A stretch of 64,000 bases of DNA from an uncultured Oscillospiraceae bacterium. Its GTDB lineage: Bacteria > Bacillota > Clostridia > Oscillospirales > Oscillospiraceae. Shown here piece after piece: positions 8,582 to 16,621 of this stretch. The stretch's first letter is position 1. Each line of letters starts with the position of its first letter. The position numbers and the translations under genes are program-made. The notes under the pieces were generated by a model. The model was not told the origin of the DNA, made no database searches, and saw nothing but the letters and a program-made list of their open reading frames with translations. Where the stretch lies: assembly GCA_934591895.1 (NCBI GenBank), contig CAKTPP010000008.1, forward strand, positions 1 through 64,000, read 5' to 3'.

Positions 8582-9658
8582 TCAGACGCCGGGAAAGGTC
8601 TGCAGATACCGCTCGGTGAAGGCGGTCAGCGCGTCAAAGTCCATGCACGGGCGATAGACGGCCTCCAGCTCGTTGTGCAGCAGAGCCGCCATGCGCAGCT
8701 GCTCGATGGCGCGCTCGAGGGCGAGCCGCTGCTGGCGGGCGTCGCTGCGCATCGCGCGGCGCAGCGTGCGCTGCCGCTCCGGATCTGGCAGAACATCGAG
8801 CCGGATGTGGCGCTGCGTCAGACCGTCCGGCACATCCTCGGCCGCTGCGGCGAGAAAGCCGACGCCGCACATCGGGACGAGCACGGCCTGCGTGCGCGAC
8901 GGGACGAGCGGATCCGGACAGGAGATGACGTTCAGACCGCACCGGAGAGCATGTGTGCGCACGGCGTGCAGAAATTCCTCCGCCAGGCCGCATTCGTCGT
9001 CGAGCAGGTACACGCGCGTGCAGTGCGCGGCGACGGTTTCCGGAAAGAATATTTTCCCCTCGGACGTTATGGCGCTCAGAAACAGGCGGTCGCACCGGCC
9101 GGGCTTCGCGTCTCTGGGCGGTGTGCCGAATTCGCGTGCGCAGACGCTTTTGGCGCGCCGGCGCGCCGCCTCGCGGTCCTCGGGGAAGACCAGCCCCGGC
9201 GTCGCGCGCGGATCGAGCGCGGCGGCCGCCGTCAGGTACTGCTGCGCGCGCAGGCGAAACATGGCGCAGTCGGCGTTCAGGGCGCGGATGCGCGTCGGAT
9301 CGAGCGCCTCCGTGCGGCAAAACGCGCCGAGGTCGAGATATTCGCCGCTCGCGCCGAAGAGGGCAGGCTCGACGGTGTGCGGCGCCGTGCCGTCAAAGAA
9401 GCCGGCGTGCTTTTGCGGGAAATACACGCCGTCGAGCGAGGCCGGGTCGCCCGCGCAGTGCAGCCAGACGACCGAGAGCCCGGCGGCGCGCCCCGCGTCG
9501 CCGACGCGGCGCAGGAAGGTGGACTTGCCGCAGCCCGGCCCGCCCTTGAGGATGCAGAAATAGCGCTCCGGCGGCCGAAGGAACTGCCGGTGCAGCGCGT
9601 AGTAGCCCGCGCCGGTCATGGCGCTGAGAAAGTAGCGTGTTTCCAGTGCGTTGTTCAT
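8582..9658 (-). CDS. P-loop ATPase of unknown function
   Basis: 358 residues. A Walker A motif (GGPGCGKST) lies near residue 40, after an N-terminal stretch GAGYYALHRQF. It resembles the uncharacterised Firmicutes NTPase group annotated as PRK06851, recalled and not checked. No transmembrane segments or recognisable effector domain. Single gene, convergent with the DnaJ operon and divergent from the HAD gene. Function not assignable. Confidence 0.7.
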   Translation of the reverse strand: MNNALETRYFLSAMTGAGYYALHRQFLRPPERYFCILKGGPGCGKSTFLRRVGDAGRAAGLSVVWLHCAGDPASLDGVYFPQKHAGFFDGTAPHTVEPALFGASGEYLDLGAFCRTEALDPTRIRALNADCAMFRLRAQQYLTAAAALDPRATPGLVFPEDREAARRRAKSVCAREFGTPPRDAKPGRCDRLFLSAITSEGKIFFPETVAAHCTRVYLLDDECGLAEEFLHAVRTHALRCGLNVISCPDPLVPSRTQAVLVPMCGVGFLAAAAEDVPDGLTQRHIRLDVLPDPERQRTLRRAMRSDARQQRLALERAIEQLRMAALLHNELEAVYRPCMDFDALTAFTERYLQTFPGV

Positions 9659-9711
9659 GGCGAAACCTCACATTTTCATGGTTGCTACAGCGTATGCAGC
9701 CGGCGCAGCCG

Positions 9712-9740
9712 TTGACAATTTCGCCCCGGGATGCTATGCT
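9712..9740 (+). promoter_or_regulatory. sigma-A promoter of the HAD gene
   Basis: TTGACA (9712-9717), 17-bp spacer, TATGCT (9735-9740). Confidence 0.75.
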
Positions 9741-9768
9741 TTCTTCATCATGACAACGGAGATTTTTT

Positions 9769-10425
9769 ATGATCCAGACGATATTATTTGATTTTGACGG
9801 TACGCTCTTTGACACCGGTGAGGGCATCCTGCGCAGCGTGCAGTATGCGCTCGAGGGCTTCGGCATCCACGAGACGGACACGGCGCGCCTGCGCAAGTTT
9901 GTCGGTCCGCCGCTGCTCGATTCGTTCTCGGAGCTGTATGCCATGACGCCCGAGCAGGCGCAGGCGGCGGTCGCACGCTACCGGGAGCGGTATCTGCCTG
10001 TCGGCATCTATGAGTGCACGCTCTATCCCGGTATTCCGGAGCTGCTCAGGCAGCTGCGTGCGCACGGTTTTCACGTCGCGGTCGCGACCGGAAAGCCCAC
10101 GCCGATGGCGCGCTCGATCCTGCAGCGGTTCGATCTCGAGCAGCTTTTTGACTGCGTGATCGGCTGCGAATACGACGGTACGCGCAGCACGAAGGCCGAG
10201 ACCGTCGCGGCCGCGCTCGCCGAGACGCAGACTGAGCCTGATGCGGCGCTCATGGTCGGCGACCGGAAGTATGACGTCATCGGCGCCGCCGCCTGCGGCG
10301 TGCCGTGCCTCGGCGTGTACTACGGCTATGCGGAGCCGGGCGAGCTGGAGGCCGCCGGCGCGGCGGCGGTGGTGCAGACCGTCGCGGAGCTGAGCGCGCG
10401 GCTGCTGCACTGGAACGAGGCATGA
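9769..10425 (+). CDS. HAD-superfamily (subfamily IA) phosphatase
   Basis: 218 residues. All HAD motifs are visible: DFDGT (residues 9-13; nucleophile and acid Asp), ATGKP (motif II), a lysine in the linker and GDRKYD (motif III). The helical cap between motifs I and II marks subfamily IA, which contains phosphoglycolate phosphatases and 5'-nucleotidases. Substrate is not evident. Monocistronic, with its own promoter and terminator. Confidence 0.85.
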   Translation: MIQTILFDFDGTLFDTGEGILRSVQYALEGFGIHETDTARLRKFVGPPLLDSFSELYAMTPEQAQAAVARYRERYLPVGIYECTLYPGIPELLRQLRAHGFHVAVATGKPTPMARSILQRFDLEQLFDCVIGCEYDGTRSTKAETVAAALAETQTEPDAALMVGDRKYDVIGAAACGVPCLGVYYGYAEPGELEAAGAAAVVQTVAELSARLLHWNEA

Positions 10426-10430
10426 TACGA

Positions 10431-10468
10431 AAACTCCCTGCGGGCTCTGAGTCCCGCAGGGAGTTTTT
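10431..10468. terminator. bidirectional terminator
   Basis: Stem AACTCCCTGCGGG / CCCGCAGGGAGTT with TTTTT on the plus strand and an equivalent T-run on the minus strand. It serves the convergent HAD and XRE-S24 genes. Confidence 0.85.
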
Positions 10469-10478
10469 CTGCTTTTTG

Positions 10479-11174
10479 TCAGGACACGGCTTTGCCGAGC
10501 ACGCGCAGGGGGAAGGCATCCGAGATCTCCAGATCGTGATAGGCCGGGTTGAGCGAGTGCAGCCAGACGCGCCCTCCGTCGCGCCGCAGCTGCTTGAGAT
10601 AGGCGCTGCCGTCGTAGAGAAACACGCCGATCTCGCCGGGGGCGAGCGTCGGCTGCTGGTGCACCCAGACGGTCTGCCCGTCGTGAAAGCGCGGCTCCAT
10701 GCTGTCGCCCGCCACGCGCACGCCGAAGTTTGCCTCCTCCGGCACGTCCGGGCCGACCGGCTGCATCTCATAGCTCTCGCCGTCAAGAAACTGCCCCGTT
10801 CCGGCCGAGACGGCCAGTGAGTACAGCGGCAGGCTGCGCAGCGCGGGCGTTTCGGGCGCGGCGGCAAAGCGCTTGCTCTCGCGCAGCAGCGCGATGTATT
10901 CCAGCGCGCGGCGGCGCCCCTCCGCATTCAGCCCCGCAAGCAGACCGCCGGCATCCCCGCCGGAGAACGCGCCCGCGATATCATCCACGTCCAGCACGCG
11001 GCACAGCGTCAGAAACTGCTGTGCGTTCGGAAGCGTGGCGTCATTTTCCCACTTTGAAACCGCCTGATTCGACACCGGCATCCCGGCCTCGCCCATGGCC
11101 TCGGCCAGCGCCTGCTGGCGCATACCGTGCGCGCGGCGCAGGGAAGCGATCGTTTCGCCAAAGGTTTTGTACAT
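10479..11174 (-). CDS. XRE-family regulator with S24 (LexA/UmuD-like) peptidase domain
   Basis: 231 residues. An N-terminal XRE helix-turn-helix (about 1-65, SNQAVSKWEND recognition region) is joined to a C-terminal S24 domain with the catalytic Ser in AGDSMEP and the Lys in AYLKQL. Such repressors cleave themselves on RecA activation and thereby derepress DNA-damage or phage genes. The ATG at 11174 sits after GAGGTG; a longer frame has no ribosome site. It is divergent from the Y-family polymerase gene, so it probably controls it. An Ala-Gly cleavage site cannot be assigned with certainty. Confidence 0.85.
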   Translation of the reverse strand: MYKTFGETIASLRRAHGMRQQALAEAMGEAGMPVSNQAVSKWENDATLPNAQQFLTLCRVLDVDDIAGAFSGGDAGGLLAGLNAEGRRRALEYIALLRESKRFAAAPETPALRSLPLYSLAVSAGTGQFLDGESYEMQPVGPDVPEEANFGVRVAGDSMEPRFHDGQTVWVHQQPTLAPGEIGVFLYDGSAYLKQLRRDGGRVWLHSLNPAYHDLEISDAFPLRVLGKAVS

Positions 11175-11192
11175 ATGCAGCACCTCAAGCAC

Positions 11193-11221
11193 AATATATC
11201 GCATCCGACGAAAAAACACAA
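11193..11221 (-). promoter_or_regulatory. promoter of the XRE-S24 gene
   Basis: Reading the minus strand: TTGTGT, 17-bp spacer, TATATT. It is back-to-back with the polymerase promoter. Confidence 0.55.
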
Positions 11222-11222
11222 G

Positions 11223-11239
11223 AAAAATATCCGAAAAAG
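11223..11239. promoter_or_regulatory. 17-nt motif shared with the 38.4-kb HTH gene
   Basis: AAAAATATCCGAAAAAG occurs here and again, identically, at 38429-38445. In both places it lies just upstream of the -35 box of a minus-strand helix-turn-helix gene. It may be an operator or an upstream promoter element. Confidence 0.35.
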
Positions 11240-11251
11240 ACAAGAAAACGC

Positions 11252-11295
11252 TTTAAATATCCTATAAAGAGATTTATAATAAAGACAATCTCTTT
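11252..11295 (+). promoter_or_regulatory. polymerase promoter with inverted-repeat operator
   Basis: A perfect TATAAT (11275-11280) with a weak -35 (TTTAAA, 11252-11257; 17-bp spacer) is enclosed by the inverted repeat AAAGAGATT (11266-11274) / AATCTCTTT (11287-11295). A dimeric repressor bound there would cover the -10 box. The S24 regulator next door is the obvious candidate. Confidence 0.6.
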
Positions 11296-11311
11296 GTAGG
11301 AGAAACCGAAA

Positions 11312-12538
11312 ATGGAACGCATGATCTTACATTCGGATATCAACGCCTGTTATGCAAGCATCGAGCTGCTGCGTCATCCGGAGCTGCGCGGCCGTCCGGT
11401 GGCGGTCGGCGGGGAGCAGGAGCTGCGCCACGGCATCATTTTAGCCAAGGATCAGATGGCGCGCGCCGCCGGTGTGCGCACGGGCATGACGCTCTGGGCG
11501 GCGCGGCAGCAGTGCCCGGAGCTGACGATCCTGCCGCCGGATTTTGACCTGTACTACGACTATTCGCGCCGTGTGCGGCAGGTGTATGCCGACTTCACTG
11601 ACCGGTGTGAGCCGTTCGGCATGGATGAGTGCTGGCTGGACATGACCGGCTGCGTCGGCCATGAGGACGCGCTGCAGACGGCGCAGGCGGTGCGCCAGCG
11701 CGTGCTCGACGCCACGGGGCTGACGGTGAGCGTCGGCGTGTCGTGGTGCAAGGTGATCGCAAAGCTTGGCTCTGACTACCGCAAGCCGAACGCCGTGACG
11801 GTCATCGACCGCGCGCGTTTTGCCGACATGGTCTGGCCGCTGCCGGTGGGCAGCCTGCTCTTTGCCGGGCGCAGCTCGGTGCGGCAGCTCGAGCGGCTGG
11901 GCATCCGCACGGTCGGCGCGCTCGCGGCGGCGGATGCGGATATGCTCCGGCAGCGCTTCGGCAAGAGCGGGGTGCAGCTGCACGCCTATGCCAACGGCTA
12001 TGATCCCGCGCCGGTGCGCCGGGTCGAGGATCTGCCGCCGCCGAAGTCCATCGGCAACAGCGCCACCGCGCCGCGCGACCTGATCTGCGAGGCGGATGCG
12101 CGCGCGGCGCTGCTGTCGCTTTCCGAGAGTGTGGGGGCGCGTCTGCGGCTGGAGGGGTATCAGTGCCGCACGGTGGAGCTGAGCGTGCGCACGGCGGACC
12201 TGCGCTGGTGCAGCCACCGCATGGCGCTGCGCCATGCGACGGATCTGACGAGCGAGGTGCTGGACGCGGCGCTGGCGCTGTGCGGGCAGGCGCACCTGTG
12301 GCCTGAGCCGCTGCGCAGCATCGGCGTGCGCGCGCTGGATCTTGTGCCGGCGTGCGCGCCGCACCAGATGGATCTGTTCGAGGACGCGGAGCGCCGCGCG
12401 CGCGCACGCCGGCTCGATATCACGCTCGACAACCTCCGCGCCCGCTACGGCAAGACCTGCGTCCTGCGCGGCCGCGCCTGCTTTGACCCGGCGCTCGGCC
12501 TTGTCCAGCGCGAGGAGCACGCATTTTTGCGCAAATAA
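11312..12538 (+). CDS. dinB: Y-family DNA polymerase (DinB/UmuC type)
   Basis: 408 residues. Palm/fingers region with LHSDINACYASIE (first catalytic Asp) and MDECWLDMT (the Asp-Glu pair), then thumb, HhH and a little-finger domain from about residue 240. It performs low-fidelity synthesis across damaged template. The C-terminus has QMDLF, a plausible beta-clamp binding motif. AGGAG ribosome site before ATG. Divergent from an S24-type repressor, and therefore probably DNA-damage inducible. Assignment as DinB rather than a UmuC/ImuB relative is by overall similarity. Confidence 0.88.
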   Translation: MERMILHSDINACYASIELLRHPELRGRPVAVGGEQELRHGIILAKDQMARAAGVRTGMTLWAARQQCPELTILPPDFDLYYDYSRRVRQVYADFTDRCEPFGMDECWLDMTGCVGHEDALQTAQAVRQRVLDATGLTVSVGVSWCKVIAKLGSDYRKPNAVTVIDRARFADMVWPLPVGSLLFAGRSSVRQLERLGIRTVGALAAADADMLRQRFGKSGVQLHAYANGYDPAPVRRVEDLPPPKSIGNSATAPRDLICEADARAALLSLSESVGARLRLEGYQCRTVELSVRTADLRWCSHRMALRHATDLTSEVLDAALALCGQAHLWPEPLRSIGVRALDLVPACAPHQMDLFEDAERRARARRLDITLDNLRARYGKTCVLRGRACFDPALGLVQREEHAFLRK

Positions 12539-12582
12539 AAAGCACGCACCGTTTTGACAAAACGGTGCGTGCTGCTGTTTGA
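12537..12582. terminator. bidirectional terminator
   Basis: Stem AGCACGCACCGTTTTG / AAAACGGTGCGTGCT. T-rich on the minus side (CTTTTTATTT) and TGCTGTTT on the plus side; lies between convergent polymerase and ybaB genes. Confidence 0.85.
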
Positions 12583-12921
12583 TCAGAAGCCGAGCTTCAT
12601 GCCGCCGGCGATCTTGTTGACCGTGGCGTCGGAGGCCGCCTCGTACTGGCGCAGCGCCTCGTTGACGGCTGCCAGCACCAGATCCTCGAGCATCTCGACA
12701 TCATCGGGATCGACCGCTTCGGGTTTGATCTCGATCTTGGTGACCTCACGGTTGCCGTTGACAACGGCCGTGACCATGCCGCCGCCGGCCTTCGCCGTGA
12801 ACTCTTTTTCCTCCAGCTCCTTCTGCATCCGCAGGAAGTCCTGCTGCATCTTCTGCGCCTGCTTCATCATGTTGGCCTGATTCATGCCGCCATAACCGCC
12901 GCGAAAACCGCCTCTTGCCAT
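12583..12921 (-). CDS. ybaB: YbaB/EbfC family nucleoid-associated protein
   Basis: 112 residues, the usual size. A basic, Gly/Met-rich N-terminus (MARGGFRGGYGGMNQANM) is followed by a helix with repeated Gln/Lys, the GGMVTAVVNGNREV strand region and a C-terminal dimer helix. The dimer binds DNA. It is immediately downstream of dnaX, as in many bacteria (dnaX-ybaB-recR), but no recR follows here; the convergent polymerase gene does. Confidence 0.92.
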   Translation of the reverse strand: MARGGFRGGYGGMNQANMMKQAQKMQQDFLRMQKELEEKEFTAKAGGGMVTAVVNGNREVTKIEIKPEAVDPDDVEMLEDLVLAAVNEALRQYEAASDATVNKIAGGMKLGF

Positions 12922-12952
12922 GTTTGTATCCTCCTGTGAATCAAAAAATTTT

Positions 12953-14779
12953 TTATCGGATCGTTACGTTCGGGAAGCGTGTCAGCTCCTCGATCTGCCG
13001 CTGCTTGATCTGCGTGACCGTGTCCATCGGCTGCATGACCACGCGGACATTCTGTCCGGTCAGCTTTTGCACGGCCAGACGGAACTTTTCCGCGATCTCG
13101 GGCTTGTTGAACATCGGGAAAACCATTTGCTGGCTGAAATGCAGTGTCAGCGTGCCGTCTCTCAGCTCGCCGGTCGCTTGCAGCGGATCGAGCAGAAAAT
13201 AGTAGGTGCCGACCGGCAGCTCGCGCTCCATGTATGCGCACAGCGCCTGCCAGTCAAACGCGCCGGCTTCTGCGGGGGCAGCTTTCGGCGCGGGCGCGGA
13301 GGCCGGTTCGGGATCGGGCTTCGCAGCGGGTTCCGGGGTCGGCTCCGGAATGGGAGCGGGAGCAGCCTCCGGCGGCTCCCAGGGGGGGACGTCGTCGTGT
13401 ACCGGCTGCGGCTCGGGCTTTGCCTTTGGCGCGGAGACCGGCGGCTCCGGCGGCTCCCAAGGGGGGACGTCGTCGTATACCGGCTGCGGCTCGGGCTTTG
13501 CCTTTGGCGCGGAGACCGGCGGTGCGGGCGGCTCCCAGGGGGGGACGTCGTCATGTACCGGCTGCGGTTCAGGCTTCGCCTCCGGTGCGGAGACCGGCGG
13601 CGCGGGCGCAGCTGTGCGCGGTGCGGGCTTCGCCCCGCTGTATACGGCCTGTTCAAGCTTGTCCATGCGCGCGCACAGCGTCGGCACATCGTCGCACAGC
13701 TCCGGCCGGCAGAGCCGGATCAGGCACAGCTCCGCCGCGATGCGTGGATTGGGCTGCGACGACATCGCGCCGAGCGTCTGCTGGATGCTCTGAAGGTTTG
13801 CCAGCAGCTGCGCGGTCGAAAACGCGCCGGAGAGCCCCTCGAGCGTGACCGGGTCATACGCACCGGAGAGCAGCTCCCGTCCGCCGCGCGGCGCAACGGC
13901 CTGCATGAGCAGGTCGCGCTGGAGCATGCTCAGCTCGTCGAGCAGGGCAGAGGGGTCTTTCCCGTCCTGCCAGAGCTCTCGGAACTGTTCGAGTGCGCCC
14001 GCGGTGTCACCGGCGGCGATGCTTCGCAGAAGCTGCGCCGTGCGCAGGTTTCCGGCAAGACCGATGGCGGAGATGACCGCGTCGGTCGAGATGCATTCGC
14101 TCCCGCAGCACTGGTCGAGCAGCGTGAGCGCGTCGCGCATGCCGCCGTCCGCCATGCGGGCGAGCAGCGCGGCTGCATCCGGCTGCAGATTCAGGTGCTC
14201 CTGCTGCGCGACGAAGTTCAGGCGCGCGGTGATCGTGTCGACCGGAATGCGCTTGAAGCTGTGCCGCTGGCAGCGGGACAAAATCGTCGCCGGGACCTTG
14301 TGCAGCTCCGTCGTTGCGAGGATGAACATGAGGTGCTCCGGCGGCTCTTCGAGGATCTTCAGCAGGGCGTTGAACGCCGAGTTGCTGAGCATGTGCACCT
14401 CGTCGACGATATACACGCGCTTGCGCACGCTGGCGGGGGAAAAGACCGCCTCGTCGCGCAGGGCGCGCACGTTGTCGACACCGTTGTTGGACGCGGCGTC
14501 AAGCTCGACCACGTCGAGGATCGATCCGTCGTCGATGCCGCGGCAGGCGGCGCACCGGTTGCACGGGTTGCCATTGACCGGATGCTCACAGTTGACCGCC
14601 TTGGCCAGGATCTTGGCGCAGGTGGTCTTGCCGGTGCCGCGCGTGCCGATGAACAGATAGGCGTGGGACAGCCGTCCGGTCTCGACCTGCTTTTTGAGCG
14701 TCTCGGTAATATGCTCCTGACCGACAACATCGTCAAACGTCTTCGGCCGGTATTTGCGATAGAGCGCCTGATACATCAT
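12953..14779 (-). CDS. dnaX: DNA polymerase III subunits gamma/tau
   Basis: 608 residues; AAA+ clamp-loader subunit. Visible are Walker A (GTRGTGKTT), the zinc-binding cysteines CxxCxxC plus an upstream Cys (NPCNRCAAC), DEVHMLS Walker B, and the sensor region. Residues about 385-480 are a Pro/Glu-rich linker with three near-identical 26-residue repeats, then a tau-type C-terminal domain that contacts the polymerase alpha subunit. First ATG after GGAGGTG is used. No A/G slippery heptamer typical of gamma frameshifting was found. Its 5' end is 33 bp from the SRP RNA gene. Confidence 0.95.
   Translation of the reverse strand: MMYQALYRKYRPKTFDDVVGQEHITETLKKQVETGRLSHAYLFIGTRGTGKTTCAKILAKAVNCEHPVNGNPCNRCAACRGIDDGSILDVVELDAASNNGVDNVRALRDEAVFSPASVRKRVYIVDEVHMLSNSAFNALLKILEEPPEHLMFILATTELHKVPATILSRCQRHSFKRIPVDTITARLNFVAQQEHLNLQPDAAALLARMADGGMRDALTLLDQCCGSECISTDAVISAIGLAGNLRTAQLLRSIAAGDTAGALEQFRELWQDGKDPSALLDELSMLQRDLLMQAVAPRGGRELLSGAYDPVTLEGLSGAFSTAQLLANLQSIQQTLGAMSSQPNPRIAAELCLIRLCRPELCDDVPTLCARMDKLEQAVYSGAKPAPRTAAPAPPVSAPEAKPEPQPVHDDVPPWEPPAPPVSAPKAKPEPQPVYDDVPPWEPPEPPVSAPKAKPEPQPVHDDVPPWEPPEAAPAPIPEPTPEPAAKPDPEPASAPAPKAAPAEAGAFDWQALCAYMERELPVGTYYFLLDPLQATGELRDGTLTLHFSQQMVFPMFNKPEIAEKFRLAVQKLTGQNVRVVMQPMDTVTQIKQRQIEELTRFPNVTIR
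13376..13609. repeat. 78-bp tandem repeat in the dnaX linker
   Basis: Three copies begin at CTCCCA at 13376, 13454 and 13532, an exact 78-bp period. Each encodes a 26-residue unit containing KPEPQPV and DDVPPWEPP. Copies differ by a few bases, so the array is degenerate but recent. Confidence 0.9.
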
Positions 14780-14811
14780 TTGCGCGCGTCACCTCCGGGA
14801 ACGGAAAACAT

Positions 14812-15117
14812 AAAAAACGTGACCATTGACAAGACTGCACACCCACCTTTGAATAGACGACATGCCCGTTACCACAGCAGCCAGCTCGGGCTCGGCGCCC
14901 CCACGGCACACGGAGTGACCTGCTTAATGCTGCTCGGTTCCCCGCCTGACATGGTTCACAAGGCTCCGTTGCGCGGGACCGAACCTTCAACGCCGCTTAC
15001 TGCGGGCAGACGACACATCAACCTATCCGGGGGCGGGAATTCATCCCTGCTATAGCGGATTGCAGGTACAGGACACCGCTGGCTCCCCGACTAGTGCAGC
15101 CTTGTCAATGGCCACGT
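14812..15117 (-). ncRNA. ffs: signal recognition particle RNA (large, Bacillus type)
   Basis: About 300 nt on the minus strand. The helix 8 core is clear: GTCAGG, then CGG-GGAA-CCG tetraloop stem, then AGCAGC, the Ffh-binding asymmetric loop. The ends pair over about 20 bp (5' GTGGCCATTGACAAGG with 3' CTTGTCAATGGTCAC), and a T6 run at 14812-14817 gives a terminator. The 5' part, with CCTGTACCTGCAATCCGC, resembles the Alu domain of Bacillus scRNA. The position beside dnaX matches B. subtilis gene order. Confidence 0.9.
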
Positions 15118-15123
15118 GCAAAT

Positions 15124-15152
15124 ATTCTACTACAAAAGCGGCAATTGCGCAA
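15124..15152 (-). promoter_or_regulatory. promoter of the SRP RNA gene
   Basis: On the minus strand: TTGCGC, 17-bp spacer, TAGAAT; the start point would be near 15117. Confidence 0.7.
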
Positions 15153-15218
15153 GAGCGGGAAGCAATTTTCTTTTTCGGGACTTTTTCGCACAAAAATGCG
15201 CCGGAAGAAAAAAAGGTC

Positions 15219-15246
15219 TTTACAAATGTGAAAAATGTGCTATAAT
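15219..15246 (+). promoter_or_regulatory. promoter of the tRNA-Ala gene
   Basis: TTTACA (15219-15224), 16-bp spacer, perfect TATAAT (15241-15246), 14 bp before the tRNA. Divergent from the SRP RNA promoter. Confidence 0.75.
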
Positions 15247-15259
15247 GAACAAGCCTTGT

Positions 15260-15335
15260 GGGGGCGTAGCTCAGCTGGGAGAGCGTTCGGTTCGCATCCG
15301 AGAGGTCAAGGGTTCGAATCCCTCCGTCTCCACCA
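15260..15335 (+). tRNA. tRNA-Ala (CGC)
   Basis: Acceptor GGGGGCG pairs with CGTCTCC and includes the G3-U70 wobble that marks alanine tRNAs. Anticodon loop TTCGCAT gives CGC, T-loop GTTCGAATC, discriminator A, encoded CCA. A CGC alanine tRNA fits a GCG-rich genome. Confidence 0.93.
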
Positions 15336-15343
15336 CATTTTAG

Positions 15344-15381
15344 AAATCCTCCCCGTGACCGTTGGGTCATGGGGGGGATTT
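15344..15381 (+). terminator. terminator after tRNA-Ala
   Basis: Hairpin between AAATCCTCCCC and GGGGGGATTT followed by TTCCTGTTATT. Confidence 0.7.
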
Positions 15382-15438
15382 CCTGTTATTCAAAGAAAAG
15401 GGATGAGATCATGCATCCGATGACGGGAGGGGATTTGC

Positions 15439-15741
15439 ATGAAAGCGCAGATCATCGCCGCGCTGCTTTTTCTGGTTCTGGGCGTTGTGTTCGCCTGCGG
15501 CAAGGGCACATTTTTGATTGCGGGCTATAACACGCTGCCGGAGGAGGAAAAGGCACGGTATGATGCGCGCAGGATCCTGAGAGACATGAGCCGGATGATG
15601 TTTTCCTGCGTGGGCTGCATGGCGGTCGGAATTCTCGGCTCGATCGTGGACGCGTCATGGCTCGTGGTGCTCGGCATCGTCCTGACGGTTCTGGTCATCG
15701 TGTTCTTTCTGATCCGCATCAACCGGAAGTGCAGGCGGTAA
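15439..15741 (+). CDS. DUF3784 family membrane protein
   Basis: 100 residues. N-terminal helix (about 3-22), then GKGTFLIAGYNTLPEEEKAR, the hallmark of DUF3784, and two C-terminal helices (about 52-69 and 75-93). Ribosome site GGGAGGGG before ATG. Small integral membrane protein of unknown role, common in Firmicutes. Gene has a terminator of its own. A deleted, frameshifted copy sits at 20373. Confidence 0.85.
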   Translation: MKAQIIAALLFLVLGVVFACGKGTFLIAGYNTLPEEEKARYDARRILRDMSRMMFSCVGCMAVGILGSIVDASWLVVLGIVLTVLVIVFFLIRINRKCRR

Positions 15742-15762
15742 CGCCTGATGCACAAAAAGTCA

Positions 15763-15802
15763 ACCCCCGCGCTTGCCGCAATGACAAGCGCGGGGGTTTT
15801 TA
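15763..15802 (+). terminator. terminator of the DUF3784 gene
   Basis: Stem CCCCCGCGCTTG / CAAGCGCGGGGG with TTTTTAT. The same hairpin recurs in the right repeat copy. Confidence 0.85.
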
Positions 15803-15910
15803 TATGCATGAGCGGCCGGGTTTTTGTTGACATCGGCGTAAAGGTGCGCGGACCGGCTTTGAGGCTGTTCGGAGGCCGGTTTATGATGTTCAGGACAAAA
15901 GCGGCGTGTT

Positions 15911-16411
15911 TTACTTGTTATACTTCACCAGCGCGGGCCGGGTCTGATACTCGTCTATCTGAGCATTCCTGGAGAGGATCTGCAGCGCTTTGGTAAAGGT
16001 TTGGAGCTCCTCATCGCTGAAGCCTTCCAAGGCATCAAAGAAAGGCTTCCACAGCTTCCGGTACATCTCGGCCGAATGGTTTTCGAAAGCCTTGATTCCC
16101 AGCTCAGTGGGCTTGAGGATGATGTTTTTCTTGTTGTCCGTGGTCTGATAACGCTCAATGAGACCCAGGCCGCAGAGCTTTTTCTGGATCCGGGAGAAGG
16201 AGCTTTGCGGAATCGACAGAGCATGGATCATATTATTCATGTATTCATTGTTGTCCCGGTGGACAACAACATATTCCAAGACCTGCCACTCGTTGGGCAC
16301 CAGGTAAATGTCTTCATAGATCTGAAACGCCGAAGTAGCTCTGGAAATATAGTTCACATGCTGCACAAGCGCGGAAACCAGCGGACGGTATCTTCCCATC
16401 CATTCGCTCAT
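15911..16411 (-). CDS. MarR-family transcriptional regulator
   Basis: 166 residues with a winged helix-turn-helix: NNMIHALSIPQSSFSRIQKK is helix 2 to recognition helix, and the DNKKNIILKPT stretch is the wing, with dimer helices at both ends. The ATG at 16411 follows GGTGA; a TTG four codons upstream is an alternative. It is divergent from the hydrolase-membrane gene at 16700, whose promoter is flanked by two inverted repeats. G+C looks lower than in neighbouring core genes. Confidence 0.88.
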   Translation of the reverse strand: MSEWMGRYRPLVSALVQHVNYISRATSAFQIYEDIYLVPNEWQVLEYVVVHRDNNEYMNNMIHALSIPQSSFSRIQKKLCGLGLIERYQTTDNKKNIILKPTELGIKAFENHSAEMYRKLWKPFFDALEGFSDEELQTFTKALQILSRNAQIDEYQTRPALVKYNK

Positions 16412-16621
16412 CAAATTCACCAATCTTTCTTGTCTGCCAGCGTCGCCGAATCAAAAGCAGGGGAAAAGCCGCCTGCCCGGAGCACTTCTCTGCCGGAAGC
16501 TGCGAGCAGACGATGGGGCAGAAAAAATACATTAACAAAGTACCATACTTTTCTTCTTTTGTCTATGTATTATCTGTTGTTCATTCTGTCTAAAATGCGA
16601 AGGAATGATTTAGGAACTATG

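Larger units (their letters stand above)
15436..15837. repeat. left direct repeat (intact DUF3784 gene and its terminator)
   Basis: This stretch recurs at 20370-20557 with 213 bp missing. Matching blocks include the first about 40 bp of the gene, its last about 45 bp, the CGCCTGATGCACAAAAA spacer, the terminator hairpin and the following TTTTTG(T/C)TGACATCGGC. Together the two copies bracket 4.5 kb holding three genes. Confidence 0.85.

Noticed and set aside
12953..14779. Programmed frameshift in dnaX for a separate gamma subunit
   Set aside because: No A6G-type slippery site followed by a stem was found; the frame reads through to a full tau protein.
12920..15055. 711-codon open frame on the plus strand opposite dnaX
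   Set aside because: Antisense shadow of a G+C-rich gene: composition is Arg/Gly/Ala-heavy, there is no ribosome site, and dnaX and the SRP RNA explain the region.
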